Shown: positions 34,191-47,600 of the stretch, in pieces
How positions within the stretch are numbered: position 1 is the first letter of the stretch
Layout of the letters: each line of letters begins with the position of its first letter
Source: Annona cherimola
Taxonomy: Eukaryota > Streptophyta > Magnoliopsida > Magnoliales > Annonaceae
NCBI GenBank assembly: GCA_030490835.1
Contig: CM059977.1
Location: forward strand, 24,781,335-24,845,334
Direction: 5' to 3'
Length of the DNA stretch: 64,000 bases
The notes under the pieces: model-generated
Databases searched by the model: none
What the model saw: the letters and a program-made list of their open reading frames with translations, nothing else
What the model was told of the DNA's origin: nothing
Program-made: the position numbers and the translations under genes

Positions 34191-34490
34191 AGTAGGTGTT
34201 TAGCAATTTGAAAATTATGGGAATTGTGGGATGAACAGAAAGTGAAAAATTGAATATTTTAGAAATTATGTGATGAATATAAAATCATAGAAATAAAAAT
34301 AAAATAAATATAGTAGTTGAAGTATAATAAAAAAATAATTAAAATATAAAAATAAAAGGGTAGAAATATAGCGGTTGGAAATCACGTTTTCATGTGACTT
34401 CCCGTACCGAATACCAACCGTCCCCAAATACATCAAAGTGGGACCCACCGAGAAGGTGGAGGACAGCTGTTTAACACATTTGAAGCTAGG

Positions 34491-35220
34491 TAGGGGTGGG
34501 AATTGGGGCGGGTCGACCCGTGACCCGGTATTGACCCGACCCGTTTTTTGCCGGGTAAAACCAATATATTTTTTACCCGGTATAGGGATGGGTCAGAAAT
34601 TTTGACCCGAATTCAAAAATAGGGTTGGGGTGGGTCAACTATGTCTTGACCCGAAGAGTCCGACCCGCCCCGCATATATAAATTTATTAAAAATTATAAG
34701 ACTATATTGAAATATTATTATTATTTTCTTTCAAATTTCTCACTTTTTTATAATCAACTTTATCAACAATAGAAGAATCAATTTATTCAAAATGCAATAT
34801 AAGAATCAATAAAAAATTTGTATGATATAAGCCTCATGTGTAATTGTATATTAACCTATTTTAATAAATGTATACTATATTTTCAAATGTTTTGTTTTCT
34901 TAATTATGTGTTTTTTAATAATTAGTGAAATATTGAAACATATAATATTTAAATTTAGTATAAATGTATACTTATGTTTGATAGATATATAAATTTTAAA
35001 AATTATCTTATTTGATCCGTATTTTTGACCCGACCCACTATCCCGAAACCGGTCCGATACCGACCCGAATTTTGTCCCTAGACCTGGTAGAACAAAGTAA
35101 GGGTCAAACCGACCTTGTCCCGACCCGGTATAAAATAAGGGTCAAACAAGATTTTTGAAAAGTAGGGTCAGGGTTGGGCAAACCCCGACCCGTCCCGACC
35201 CGCCCCGATTCCCACCCCAA
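34491..35220. mobile_element. Non-autonomous hAT-like element, 8-bp duplication
   Basis: 730 bp with inverted ends TAGGGGTGGGAATTGGGGCG and TTGGGGTGGGAATCGGGGCG (read inward) and a perfect 8-bp target duplication, AAGCTAGG, at 34483-34490 and 35221-35228. Many GACCCG/CGGGTC words cluster under both ends as likely subterminal transposase sites. The middle is AT-rich and non-coding. Confidence 0.88.
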
Positions 35221-35228
35221 AAGCTAGG

Positions 35229-35831
35229 GTGTGTCGTGGTGTTATGGAATCCACACCTTTCCCTAGCAGATCAACGGTCTAGATCCTTTTATCGGGACAA
35301 ACACATCAATCATGTCACAGGGAGAGAGATTCGTACACGTGGTCAGAGAGCGGTTCTGGTGAAAGCCCTTGCCAATAGGGACAGCACAATCGCTTTCTTC
35401 CGGAAGTGCATATCGTTTTGCGACGACGTTTGGTTGATGCACTCCACTCTCCCAACGAGGTCAAATCAATGCCGTTGATTATATTCTTCTAATCTCTTTC
35501 GACGTTCTGGATTTATTCGATTCATGGAGAACCGCCGTATCGTTATTCGTTACCGCAATCATTTCTTTGAAAAACGAAAAGAAATAAAAGAAAATTATCA
35601 AAATAAATTTGAAAAAATAAAATTACCATGCTATATTATTTTAAGAACTAAATCTATATTTTTTATAAAGTTGAGGAATGGACCCGATCACATACGCGTG
35701 CGGATTATAATTGTAATTTATCGAAAATGGAGTTCGCTTTGACCTACACCAGAATGTACCAGATCCGAGGAGCGTCCACGAGCGGCTTACTTCATGCGTC
35801 AGCTGCTGCGTCACCGTGGGGACCGGGATAT
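35229..35831. other. Intergenic, nothing recognised
   Basis: Mixed composition. Short open frames (107 codons overlapping the hAT end, 72 codons at 35524-35742) have no recognisable domain. Confidence 0.4.
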
Positions 35832-36172
35832 TCGCAAAAATAATATCGCAAGTTTACTTATTTATAAATTTAACCTCGTAGTTTGGACATTTGCAGGTAA
35901 ACCATTTAACTTTTGCTATTGTGCAAAAATAACTCCGTAAGCTTAATTAGAATTCAAGTGAATAGTAGATATACCAGATTTTTGACGTACAAGAAAAGTA
36001 GTATAACATGTAGGTATTTGATACAAAGAAAGCATTTGACACGGAGAATTTTTTTAGCACATATGGTCATTTTTGTACAACATCAAAAGTTAGAAAGTTT
36101 TATTTACAATGTCGAAACTTTGAATCAAATTATAAATAAATAAAATTACAAGATTACTTTTGCAAATAATCT
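35832..36172. mobile_element. Foldback MITE with about 105-bp arms
   Basis: The left arm (TATTCGCAAAAATAATATCG, CTTATTTATAAATTTAACC, TAACTTTTGCTATTGTGCAA) mirrors the right arm (TTGTACAACATCAAAAGTTA, AAATTATAAATAAATAAAAT, ATTACTTTTGCAAATAATC). The loop of about 130 bp is non-coding. No clear target duplication was found. Confidence 0.65.
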
Positions 36173-37229
36173 TATTAAGGTTTGAGAGCACGTATGATCT
36201 TGGCCGTCCATTGCTCTATTTATAAATCCTCGCACCAATGGCCACTGTAAGTTGCGCTTGAAGAAAGAAGAAGAAGATGGTGGTGGTGTGTACATGGAGT
36301 CTAACTGCATCCAAGATCCATGTGATGCAACCCGTTTGCAAAACCTTCTAGACGAACTCTTCCCAGACTTCTTCCTTCTCTCACTTCGTTTCAGCTTGAT
36401 GTCTTCTTCGGAAAAAGCAGCAGATTTTATTGAAGAGAACAAAAGGAAAAAAAGGGCAAAAATTATAAATTAAAAAGCGAAGTGGGTCAAGAATCAAGAT
36501 GTCGTTTTCATGATTTCTCCTTATAGATTGAATGTGGCGAAATTTGGGGCCGACAATAGCACCAACCCTTTATTATATAATATTATCAAAATGGCGCAAC
36601 CGAAGAATGAGAAGAAAATCACTTGTCCCGGGTTGTTTCAAACCTTTGTTGACTAGTTTTATCAAAGGAATGGTTAGATATTTTGGTTGCTTTTGGGTTC
36701 ATATAACACGGAGTAATTTTCACGGGTGCCTCTAGTAATCTGTGTAAAGCAATGGTCTCATGACTCATGAGTCGTGAATGTAGCAGGTAAAGATTCTGTT
36801 TTGGTTGGAGTTGGCCGATTATATTGGTTTGAATTTGATGACGTCACTAATTCTTCTCTTATACTCGATTGCTCACACCAGTCTTTATTACTCATTAGCT
36901 CCTCCCTAAGTCTCTACTTAATCACTAATTCACACACTGTTATATAGAACTGGATATTTATTCAAAACTTATAATAATAACTCACGCATTCATCGTAAAC
37001 CTTCACATGCAAAATATTAGCAAATAACTCAGATACGAAATACAAAACATAAATTTTAATATTTGTGATGTCCTATATAAATATCTAAATCTAAAATTTA
37101 CCAAACCACTAACTAAAACATGCATAAAAAAATCAATATAATATTTCGACGTTACATGAACTACACATAAATATAGCATAACCTATTAAATGAAATCTAA
37201 TATCAATTGACATGAATGAAGGTATGTTT
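36173..37229. other. Intergenic with small unidentified frames
   Basis: Two overlapping frames occur at 36146-36480: 98 codons on minus (36442-36146) and 73 on plus (36252-36473). Both are lysine/serine-rich without known domains. They could be a decayed exon. The rest to 37229 is AT-rich and featureless. Confidence 0.3.
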
Positions 37230-37430
37230 TTTTATGGTTGTCATTTGAAAATACCTAAATTAATTAAACCGATTTAAGTGATTCGGCCTCATTCAGTTAT
37301 GGCTCTTCTGGTTGAATGATTTTTTACTGTATAATTGAACCAATTATTAAAAATTAATCGGGCATCCAACCAATTCTTGATTCGATTTGTTGAACTAGCT
37401 GGTTCAACCCGATTTTGACAAACATAGTGT
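37230..37430. mobile_element. Possible decayed hAT remnant
   Basis: Opposed ends TATGGTTGTCATTTGAAAAT and CACTATGTTTGTCAAAATCG (read inward) resemble each other and the TGTTGTCAGAACC terminus of the hAT at 26877. AACCGATTT and GGTTCAACC words lie inside. Too decayed to be sure. Confidence 0.3.
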
Positions 37431-38289
37431 AAAGTATCCTTTTACTGTTTTATTGATTATTTAAGGCATTTTGTCATTTAAAAGTTCAACCCTGACTTCC
37501 TAATTTGATGGATAACGGTGATTGATGGATCATGCCATGAATATGCAATGATTAAGGAGAATAATATCTCAAAAATATGCTTGAGAAAAGCAAAGTTAAT
37601 TAGACATTAATGGTTTTGTATAATTAACCCTACAATATTTACAATCGGATTCAGGTTTACTTAACCCTATCCCTAATATATTTAAAAATCAAGTTCCTCA
37701 GGTTTGAGTTGTAAAAAAAAAAAAAAGTTTAAAGTTTCAACACCATTTAAATTCGGATTCAACACTCGGCCCAAGATGCATCCTATTAATTTTTCCTTAA
37801 ATGAAATTACCTCCCTTACTCTTACAAAATAATATAATGTGTTAATAAATTGGGCTTTTTTTATATATACCCAAAAGAAAGTAGGGTCAACTTTGCAAAC
37901 AAAAATTTATTTTTGAAAATTTTTTAGAATGTTAATTTTTGTAATATACAAATATTTTTCTATAGTTTGACGATAATTACAAGCATACACATGCGGTTTT
38001 AGAAATTGTAAATTACTTCACATAATTTAACACTAACTGTATGGAAAAGGATACGAGGTAAAAATAGGTAAAATTGAAGTGGACCATTTATTTTCTCTGT
38101 AATGAATGAACGGTGGGGAAATATTTTGGACCTCCCATCGTGGATTCGACGTTTAGGATTTCCTCCACGACATCCTCTTTCTAAGGATCCGTTTGTGATT
38201 TGGCAAAAGGGGAAAAGAATCCACTTCATCTTTGCGTACCTTTTTTTTAAATTTTTTTAATGTAATTTTACATTTAACTACCTAGGATT
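37431..38289. other. Intergenic with one foldback arm
   Basis: AT-rich. At about 37930-38050 lies a solo arm (ATAGTTTGACGATAATTAC, TAAATTACTTCACATAATTT) related to the left arm of the composite at 22013. No gene seen. Confidence 0.45.
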
Positions 38290-38710
38290 CGTTCTGAGTA
38301 TACAAAGGGATGTGAAAAGGATAGAATTATTCTTAAAAGGAATCTATCATTTTAGAATATATAGGAATCTTATTTTTCCTATTTCCAATACTATTTTTTA
38401 CGTTATTAATATAATTTATTCATTTCCTTCCTCAGTTCCTCATCTGATCTTTTTCTTGTTCACATCCTATTTTAATCCCTGCGTATGTATACTAAGGAAT
38501 AGTCGTAACTATACTGCTTATTTTATTATTACCTCTGCATTTTAATAATCTTTTCATATCTTTTTATACGATAGTCAAGTCTATTTTATTTTTATTATTT
38601 TTTCTTCTAATCATTATCCCTATTATATTGCATTAAGCTTTTACTTTTTCAAAAAAAATTCCACGAAATTTCCCTGAATTTTGTTTACGTCCAACCAAAT
38701 GCACCCTAAT
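38290..38710. mobile_element. Possible Tourist-like MITE
   Basis: The left end CCTAGGATTCGTTCTGAG opposes TTAGGGTGCATTTGGTTGG (read inward from the right). The right half shows reversed family motifs (TAATCATTATCCCTATTATA). Boundaries uncertain. Confidence 0.4.
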
Positions 38711-39702
38711 TGTAGAGTTCTTTTTGGGATGATTTCTTTTTTTTCCCCAGTTCGTCAAAAGCGAGGAGAAGTTGTTGGAACGGGCGTAATCAATTGTATG
38801 TCAAACGAAATATACTAGGGCTGGAAGCAGGTTGGCTGTGTCGATTCTTGAAATCTGACTTCTGCGTAATCCATGCATTTTGTTGGACGATCTGGATTGG
38901 ATTGCAGCTCAGGCGGCTGGTCTGTGTGCTGTTAGCACGCGTCAAACATGTAAGTGGGAATTAGAAAGAAGAGACCGTCTTGCTTTTCGAGTCAGAGCAA
39001 TTGACGGCCCCAGATTCGATTGCGGTTGCCAATTTTCGCAGTCTGTTGTGTCTGCGCAGTTGACAAATGTGGCGATGACCGCATTTGTAGTTGTGCACTG
39101 CTGCTGAAACCTTGGGCGGATGGGTCTCCTCACAACTCAGCATCTCCCCATTTCATGTGAAACCTTAGAAAAGAAGTCCGGCAAAAATCATTGCAACCAG
39201 ATGAACGTGGGCATTCCCCAATTCAATGCCAATAACTCTGGTTTCCTCTTTCGGTTGGCAGAAAAAAAAAAAACACAGGAAAGAAAAGAGTTTCTGATAT
39301 TTAATAAGGAAGCTTTTCAAGTAAACAAGATCCTTACGCACAGTTATGGTCCTTATGGAGAAAAATGCTTCAATTTGAAATCTAAATAGCATATTAATGA
39401 AATCTAATTCTATCATCCTGATTATTTATTTATTTAAAATTTAAAATTATTGCGATTTAGAGTTTTGGGCGGACCACAAAAAGTTGAGACCAAATTTCAC
39501 GGATCCATACTAACCTTGAATGAGATAAATTTTATGGTCCGCCTAAATTCTCCGATCATATAAAAATTTTGAACTTCACTAAATAAACATTGTTAATTAT
39601 GGTGAGTCAATTAGATTCTATAAATTCATCATCTCAGAATGAGAAAAAAAAATGTGATGATTTTGTTTCCGTATAAAAAAGATCTTGGAAATCTTCCTGT
39701 TT
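38711..39702. other. Intergenic, nothing recognised
   Basis: Contains a balanced-composition patch (38880-39140) with a 75-codon plus frame and overlapping minus frames; none resembles a known protein. Confidence 0.35.
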
Positions 39703-40500
39703 GATGAAGGCACTCTGCTCATCTTACCTTCTCTATAATCTATATTCACCATTGGCACAAACTGAAAAGTAAAAAAATTAATACTCTTTTTAATATCTAT
39801 TTTTCAAATAAAATAATTCTTTTCCTTTCCTTTCCACTTCTGGGTCCGATGAAGGTTGTACTCTGCTCATCTTACCTTCTCCATAATCTATATTCATCGT
39901 TGCCACAAACTAAAAAGTAAAACTTAATAATCTTTTTAATATCAATTTTTCAAACAAAATAATTCTTTTCCTTTCCTTTTCACTTGTGGGTCCGATGATG
40001 GTAGTACTCTGCTCATCTTACCTTCTCTATATCGGGACGCAATCTCCTGCGCCCGGGGCGCATATACTTATTTTTTTTAATTTTTTTTCCAAAATTTTTC
40101 ATAGAACTGTTAATCTAGGTGTAATTAACATGTGTATAAATTTTTACCATTTTTAGAGTATTTTAGATATTTATTTTTTATTTTTAAAAATTAGTGGCAT
40201 TTTAAATAATTTTAAATTACGAAAATGCCACTGATTTTCAAAAATAAAAAATAAATATCTAAAATACCCCAAAAATGGTAAAAATTTATACACATATTAA
40301 ATACACCTATATTAACATTTTTATAAATAATAAAAAAAAAAAGTGTGTGCGCCCGGGGAGCGCTGCCTGCTCCCGGGCGCAGGAGATTGCGTCCCCTCTA
40401 TATCCGTCTACCCACAAACTTAAAAATAAAAAAATAACTCTTTTAATATCTATTTTTCACACAAATAAATTCGTTTTCTTGCCTTTCCATTTCTGAGTCT
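39703..40500. repeat. About 145-bp tandem repeat, three copies
   Basis: Units begin GATGAAGG at 39703, GATGAAGG at 39848 and GATGATGG at 39994. Each runs through ACTCTGCTCATCTTACCTTC, a CACAAACT-AAAAAGTAAA stretch and CTTTTCCTTTCC. The third copy is split after its CTTACCTT segment by the MITE at 40034-40395 and resumes afterwards. Confidence 0.85.
40034..40395. mobile_element. Mutator-type MITE, 9-bp target duplication
   Basis: 362 bp. Inverted ends start GGGACGCAATCTCCTGCGCC and are identical for about 24 bases. The right end carries an extra roughly 20-bp GC palindrome (GGGAGCAGGCAGCGCTCCC, read inward). Flanks are a perfect 9-bp duplication, CTCTATATC, at 40025-40033 and 40396-40404. The core is a palindrome with TTAGTGGCATTTT mirrored around TTTTAAATTA, matching 12794-13201 although the termini differ. 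It interrupts a tandem-repeat unit, so the pre-insertion sequence can be read from the neighbouring copies. Confidence 0.92.
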
Positions 40501-41609
40501 CCAAATTTCTACCCACTAGAGTGCATTCCATTTTGCTGTTTTTCTTGTCCCCATTTACATCATCAAGATTGTTGCATCGGATCGCCATTCGCCAATTTCT
40601 TTTATTCATTATTACTTGCTTAATTATCTTTATGCAGTTATTTTCAGCTGAGATGCAATGCAACCAAAGTCGTATTTTTGTTTATCTACAAAACGATGAA
40701 CTCTGACATGAAACATGACAAGAAGATTGCCGAATTGCTACTGCAAAAGAAAGTCATCCAATGCTTCAGAAATACAAGCTCCAGACATGCCTGCTGCAAA
40801 AGACACCCATCTCCAGACCTGCAACAAACATGTCTGCGGAAAGCAAAACATCTGCAGTGCTCACCACCAAAAAGATGCAATCTGGCACAAGACAGTAACA
40901 GCCACCCATTCATTAAGCTTGCGATACAAACCTAAGACAAGGCAGTGGGGATATTCGCACAGACGCTTGAAGAAAAATTAATCAATCAAATTACTAAAAC
41001 ACAAATGTTAAGCTTAAAGGAATTTGGACTCTGACCATGGTAAACATCACCCTGATCAATGAGACCCCCCTGGGCAGCGGCCTGGTTCTTAACTTCACAG
41101 ATGATCCCAGTCATCCAGGTGAGAACATGCCGGCAAACATAGGGGCTAATGGGCTGAACAAGGTATTTATCACTGCCTGGGCCTGATGACATGCTACATG
41201 AGATGAACACAACATAAAACTAGCAAAACTGTTTGAACAGTAGTAATGATTTTACATGTGGCACAATGGAACATGAAAAAGAAGGGAAAAAACAAGGAGA
41301 AACAAACAAGAGCACAACAAGAGCAAAATATGGAAGCTGGGGATCATCACCAACACCATTAAAGCACCACCACTCCAGATTCTGAAATTTCCCCGTTGAC
41401 AGCAATCAACATGGGCCTTTTCCAATCTATAGAAATGGTCAAGTAGAATTATGTAAACATGCCATGCTCCAGTAGCCATGTGGTGACTGGCAGAGCCAGA
41501 TCAAGTTGGGAGCCCCCTTCCCCTCTGTCGAATAGTGGACACAAAGTTGGACTAGAAGGACAATGGATTTTACTCATATGGGTGGAGCATCATAAACCTC
41601 ACAGCTTGG
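40501..41609. other. 3' flank of the SnRK2 gene
   Basis: Balanced composition over 40.68-41.6 kb with short overlapping frames (88 codons on plus, 75 on minus). The gene is transcribed leftward, so the right part is likely its 3' UTR. A minus-strand frame at 41210-40986 reads as plausible globular protein, but I cannot identify it or link it to exons. Confidence 0.35.
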
Positions 41610-44600
41610 TCACATCGCATAGATGACCTCCCCACTGCTGTCAATATCAAGTTCAGGGTCTGAATCCAAATCCTCCATATCATCATCACCAAGGTCCTCC
41701 CCCATCAAAAATGGGCTGACCAAGTGTGTCCCGACTGCTGGTATTTTGGCCTCTGCAATGATCTGCATGATTTCATCCATACTCTGCATAGGTTGGTCAC
41801 GCTCTTCAAATTGGTTGTTCATGGTATTTTCATCCATAAGATCTGCAGGGAGGTTCTTCAGGAACCACTCATGGTTTCGGATCTCAGGAATAGTTATTCT
41901 CTGTAATGAATACAATATTCACATGAGAATCAAATGCATCAAACTCCTTCAAAACTTCCTACTGAAGACTGGAACTTAGGACAGGAATCGTAGCATTGAG
42001 AACGCGAGATCAACCTGCACTCACACATCAGCATGCACATGTTTTTCCCATGCTTTTCTTGCCACGGAAAAAAAAATGAGATGTACAGGCGAGTCTCATG
42101 TGGTGCTTCATGATTCAAGTAATGACATGTCTACTAAACAAGTGACAAAACAGCTTGAATTTTAAAAGGCAGAAATTCTGGGTACCGGATTCAAATGGAG
42201 GTAATTCCAATAGGTTGGCATTAAAACAGAAATTTTAGCACAACCATTTAGAATTTATCAGTCTGAAAATGATGCAGAAAAATCACATCAAAGCTTTGTA
42301 CAGTATCAAAATCTAGGAGCAGATATCTTAGACTGACAACATGGATGTGAGATAAAAATATATGATCTAATCAGATAGTGGTCCCATTGTGAATGAAACC
42401 TAACCCTCATGCTAATCAAGCATCCCTAGTTACAGTGGTAAATTTTCAGCGCTATCTGTTCATTTGTAGCCTGTAGCGTCTGCAAGTTGGATGCTGACTG
42501 TTACTCTTATTGTACTCTAGATGCTAACTATTTGCTTGACGAAGCTTAAAATTAAACATAACATATGAGTCTAGCCCTCCATAGTTCCCAATAAATCCTT
42601 AAAACGAATAAATGATGATAAAGGTAATAAATGGTGAGGGTGTGATTCTATGAACAACAGCTACACCAGTGAGGACCCCACATGCCTTAAGAGGAGGAGA
42701 AGGCAAATGATTAGCAAACTATTCCGATTTCATTTTCTTTTCTTTGGTGGTTAAGAAGTTTAATCTGGTTTCGAAACAGGCCTCTTTCATTCACTGAAAA
42801 AGCTCACTAGGACTGGACTAGTTGAATTTGAAAAAATTTTACACGTTTCCCTCACGCTGCAATCATGAAATGGCCTATCACAAATATCATTTTATCAATT
42901 CATTCTCGTTGGAAAAGATAGAAATACCATACACTACTACATACTAAGTAAAAGAAGTGCAACGGTTATTTGGCTTGAGTAGAAATACTTCAAATTAACG
43001 TTATTTGGCTTGACTAGAAATACTTCAAATTTCAATCATCTCAAGCAAAGCCAAGGCTGATAGATCAAAGTCAAAATGTCATACTAACCATGGCAGGATT
43101 GGCAACGAAGATCCTAGATATCAGGTGTTGACATTCAGGTGATAGGTGGACATAGTCTGGTATGGAGTACTGCACTTTAGAAATTCGCTGCAAAAGAAAG
43201 GAAATTGGTGAGTTCATGAATAAATAAAACATGGTATGTGCAGCTGAAATGATGAGCTTTTACTCACCAGTATTGTTTTTTTGAAGTTCCTAGGCTCCTC
43301 AGGATCCTCAAAAGGGTATGTACCCATTAGCATGACATAGAGGGTTACCCCACATGACCATACGTCTGCTATCTGAAATATTACCAAATGAGTAGGCAGA
43401 TCATTGGAAGTGTAAGCAGTCACATAAGCCAGCAACAAAACGAGATGAATACATTGGTTTAACAACAATAAGTCAAAACAGTCCATGACTGTCAAATATT
43501 TCTAGTAGTGTGGAAAGAATATGAGATTCATGTTACATCTGAATAACGAAACTAGTGTACTTGCAAATGCAAATCAGGAAGGCGTATGTGTCACGATGAA
43601 TAAAAGCAAGAGAGTGATTGCAAATTTTCTTTGTAAATTTATCCTACAGAATCATTTCTTTTTAAGAAGTTTTCTCCATACCAAGCTCTCATTGGTTTCT
43701 CATGCTTGCCATTAGGCGAAAGTCATTCAAACCACTTCACTCCTATTATTTAGGAACAAGGAGTGAGAGAGGAGGCGTTCACCTAACGATGATGGAATTT
43801 CCAGTATTTTGATGCCACTTGACAAGTATTTTGTACTATGATTGTCGATGTTTGACAATGACTGTCCATAGACAAATTGAATGATGACCGTATGTGCTTT
43901 CCATTTCCCATAAGTGTCAAATGCACAACTAACATTCCCAAATCCCTCGTTGGGTGAGAGTTGATCACAATTTGGACCTTTCACTTTGCACTGCAAAGGT
44001 CTCAAACAAGTCGGTGATATTGAATGATCCTAATCTTTCAGATGTTGCCCATTTGGCTATGATCTTCTCTTTGGAATGAAAAACTAGACTGTTGTTCATT
44101 TGGTCATAACCTTATGTTTAAAACAAAAACTAAACAGCAGCCATCCAAGGGAACTGGCTTGTTGGAAATTTTAGGCCATAAGAATGAATATAGGTCAAAA
44201 TAAACCTTACTAGAGGCACTGTAAGATCAAACAAACTTTTTCCCACAAAATGTACAAAGCAAATCATCCAACTTTGGCCAAATATAGATATCCCACTCTT
44301 CATGGCAATGCAAGTTGTACGGCCATCAAATGACAAATATTCATTTGTCTTTTTGCTCTCTCAGCCTAGTCAATCATTACTATAGGTTGCTTTCTTCAAG
44401 TGGCCCTTGTAGCCGACTTGGGAATTAAATGTCTAACCAACTTAACAACACAATGATTAAATTGAGTCACCAAAAAATACATAATTTGTATTTTCATCAA
44501 GCTGAGTGGAGACAACTATATGCATTTTTCAGACAACCCCTTCCAGCTAAGTCAGCGGCCCTTACAATTGAAGCGAAAAAGTGATGTTTTCTACTGTATA

Positions 44601-47600
44601 TGGTGCCTAAAACAATTTTACTCATCCAAATTTGATTTGTTAACTAAAAGAACAACACTTGAAGACAAACTTCTCAAAAAAAAAGAACGAAAAGAAAAAC
44701 TTCAAGACAACTGAAAGTAATAACCAAATTTCTTTTAGCTTTTCCATCCAGGCTTGAATTGTGCCACAGATGATGACCAGGTCAAAACCAGGCTACTTCC
44801 TGGAATTAAGTGAAATAACTAATCATGCCAGCTAACTACATCAGGAGCCACGGTAAAACCTTACTAGACAGATTATTTGTTTAGCAGAATACACATGACA
44901 ACAGAAAAAAGTAAATGTATTTCAATTTGAGAATATGTTACCTTTCCATCATACTTCTCCTTGAGCAACACCTCAGGTGCAATGTACGCAGGAGTCCCAA
45001 CAGTTGAGTTTGGTTGTGAATGCAGTACGGAGGACTGTAAAGAGCAACAACATGTTAAAATCACAAATATAGGAAATTAGGAATTCCATAGTTACAATCT
45101 AGAAATGGTAAACGAAAAGACTTGTATCGCTATCAACAAACAATAGACCATATCTTAAAAGTTCATGATCTTCCATGATTGAAGGAGGGGAAAATCAGGG
45201 AAGTCTCACAGAAATAAAACTGGCTCCATAACCTAAATGTACAAAATGAATATATCAGTATTTTGCTAGATAACAGCAGTGCTTTCGAATCTTGATTAAA
45301 AGCAGATCACAATTTGAATGCACGTACACGGTATATAATTTTAGCTTAGAAGGAGAAATCAAAATAACAATAATAAGAGGTATTCGCACTCATACCTATG
45401 GTTTTACATAAATTGTGTTTATGCCTATGATTTGAAATGTATTACAAATATGATTACGAATTTTTAAAATGTTTACAATCATGCCTATGACAACTGTCAA
45501 CCCGTTTGTTTTTAAAAACCAGGATACCTTTTGATAAATCAAACCAGACATTGAGTTTGTTAAAGTAAATTTAGTTAATATATAAATAATTACCTTAATT
45601 GGATAACTTGGTGGGCCATAATCAATTTTAAAAAAATTTATACTTATTAGGCCCATCAAGGTATCCAATCAAGGCGAATTTTGGTATATTAATTAAATAC
45701 ACAATGGGAGATTTGGATTTATCAAAAAGCATCTATGTTTTTTAAAAACCAAGAGGTTGACACTTGCCATAGGCGTAATTGTAAATATTTTAAAAATCCA
45801 TATGCATGGTTGCAATAAGTTTCAATTCATAGACATAAACAAAATTTGTATACGAAATCATAGGTATGAGTGCAAACAACTCTAATAACAATACCAACAA
45901 CAACAACAACAACAATAATATAAATAACAACATTAATAATAATAAACACTGTGCAAATACCCACATATTCAGTCCACAAGATAGATTATAGTGCCAAAAA
46001 ACCCACCTTGGAGTACCCAAAATCACATATTTTCAGACGTGGAGCAGGACTGCCGTCCAAAAGAGTGTTTTCCAGCTTCAAGTCGCGATGACAAACTTGC
46101 TTCATTACGAAAGAGAATAAATAGAGATCAGTTGATGCCCAAAGTAGCCTTATAAAAATAAGCAAGTTGCCACACATGTACCTATTTTTACATACCATGA
46201 CATGACAGTAGCTAACTCCAGATATAAGTTGCTGAAAGAAGAATCGTGCCTGAAGGGAAAGGCAGGATGTTCAAATGGATGGAACTTTGTTGGTTATTTT
46301 AGTTTTGCATAATATTAAGTCTGACTATGTCAAGCAATTAAAAGAACAACCTCATCCTCACTGAAGCGTCCAGCATTACTTATCCGCTCAAAAAGCTCCC
46401 CACCAGAAGCATATTCCATCACAATGGCTAGATGGGTTGGTGTCAGTATAACCTAGAGAAGAATTTTGACAGACAAAAAATAAAATCAACTATGATTCCA
46501 ACAGAGATCAGTAATAAAAAATTGCTCATAGAAGATCAAACCTCTTTGAACCTAACAATGTTGGGGTGCCTCAGAGATCTGTGGTTAATAATTTCCCGTT
46601 GCACATTTTCATCTATCTGTCACAAAAAAAGGGAAAGATTTTTTTAAAAAAAAAAAGAAAGAAAGAAAAGAAAATCAGAAAACAGAAGCTAGAAAATTAC
46701 AACATGTATAATAGCATTTGTTCCAACCACCCACCTATATCAAGAATGCCTCCTCCAACAACTATCATCAGACATCAATACAAAGCACAGTCATTGATCC
46801 ACATTACTGGAGGTGTAGGTCGAATCAAGGATGGAGGGTTGCAATACCATTTAGATCAAATAAGCAAGACTGTTTTGAGGATGGTTGAGTTCAACAACTA
46901 TCAAAAGTAAGATATGCATGTCATTAGTAGATGCATAATTCGAATGAAGTCAACAAATTTTGAAGCAGAGACATCAAATTGAAAAATGGAGGAGAGGCAC
47001 CGAGCTAGCATGAACAACTAGGAACCGCCTCAGAAGAGAATTTATTCCAACTCCGACCCATTCAAGAGGGGCCCTCGTCAGCTCAATATCATTGTTCTCA
47101 AATGATAAACATGATCTTTCAAAAACCACCACATTGCGGGCCGGGTGAAGAACACCAATAAACATGCCAACCCTGCTAAAAAAGCGTCTTTCGATGGAAC
47201 TGCACTAAACAATATAAAAGATGCAACTTCTGTAATTATCAGTCTCCAGTCTCCATCTAATTGCTACTGAACTGCATCAGAGTAATCACCTCAATGGGCA
47301 TTTATCAGCTTATAAAATCGCAGACAGTTTCCACAATTACAACTGCCCCAGGCGCGTTTGAGGAGAAATGCTACTCAATCCCTAGAATTCTTACTCTCCT
47401 AGGACGCCCAAATAATGCTATGTCTAATACTGCGAAAAAGCTCCCACATTTGGCAATCATACCGTTTTCCCTCATTGAGAAACGGCAAAAAGAGCAACCA
47501 ACAACTACAAAAATCTACTACTGGAGCCAAATTTAGCAGCATCAACTAGGGGGAAAAAACAACGAAACAAAAGTGCTTTACGCCCCTTAAAACGGAGAGA

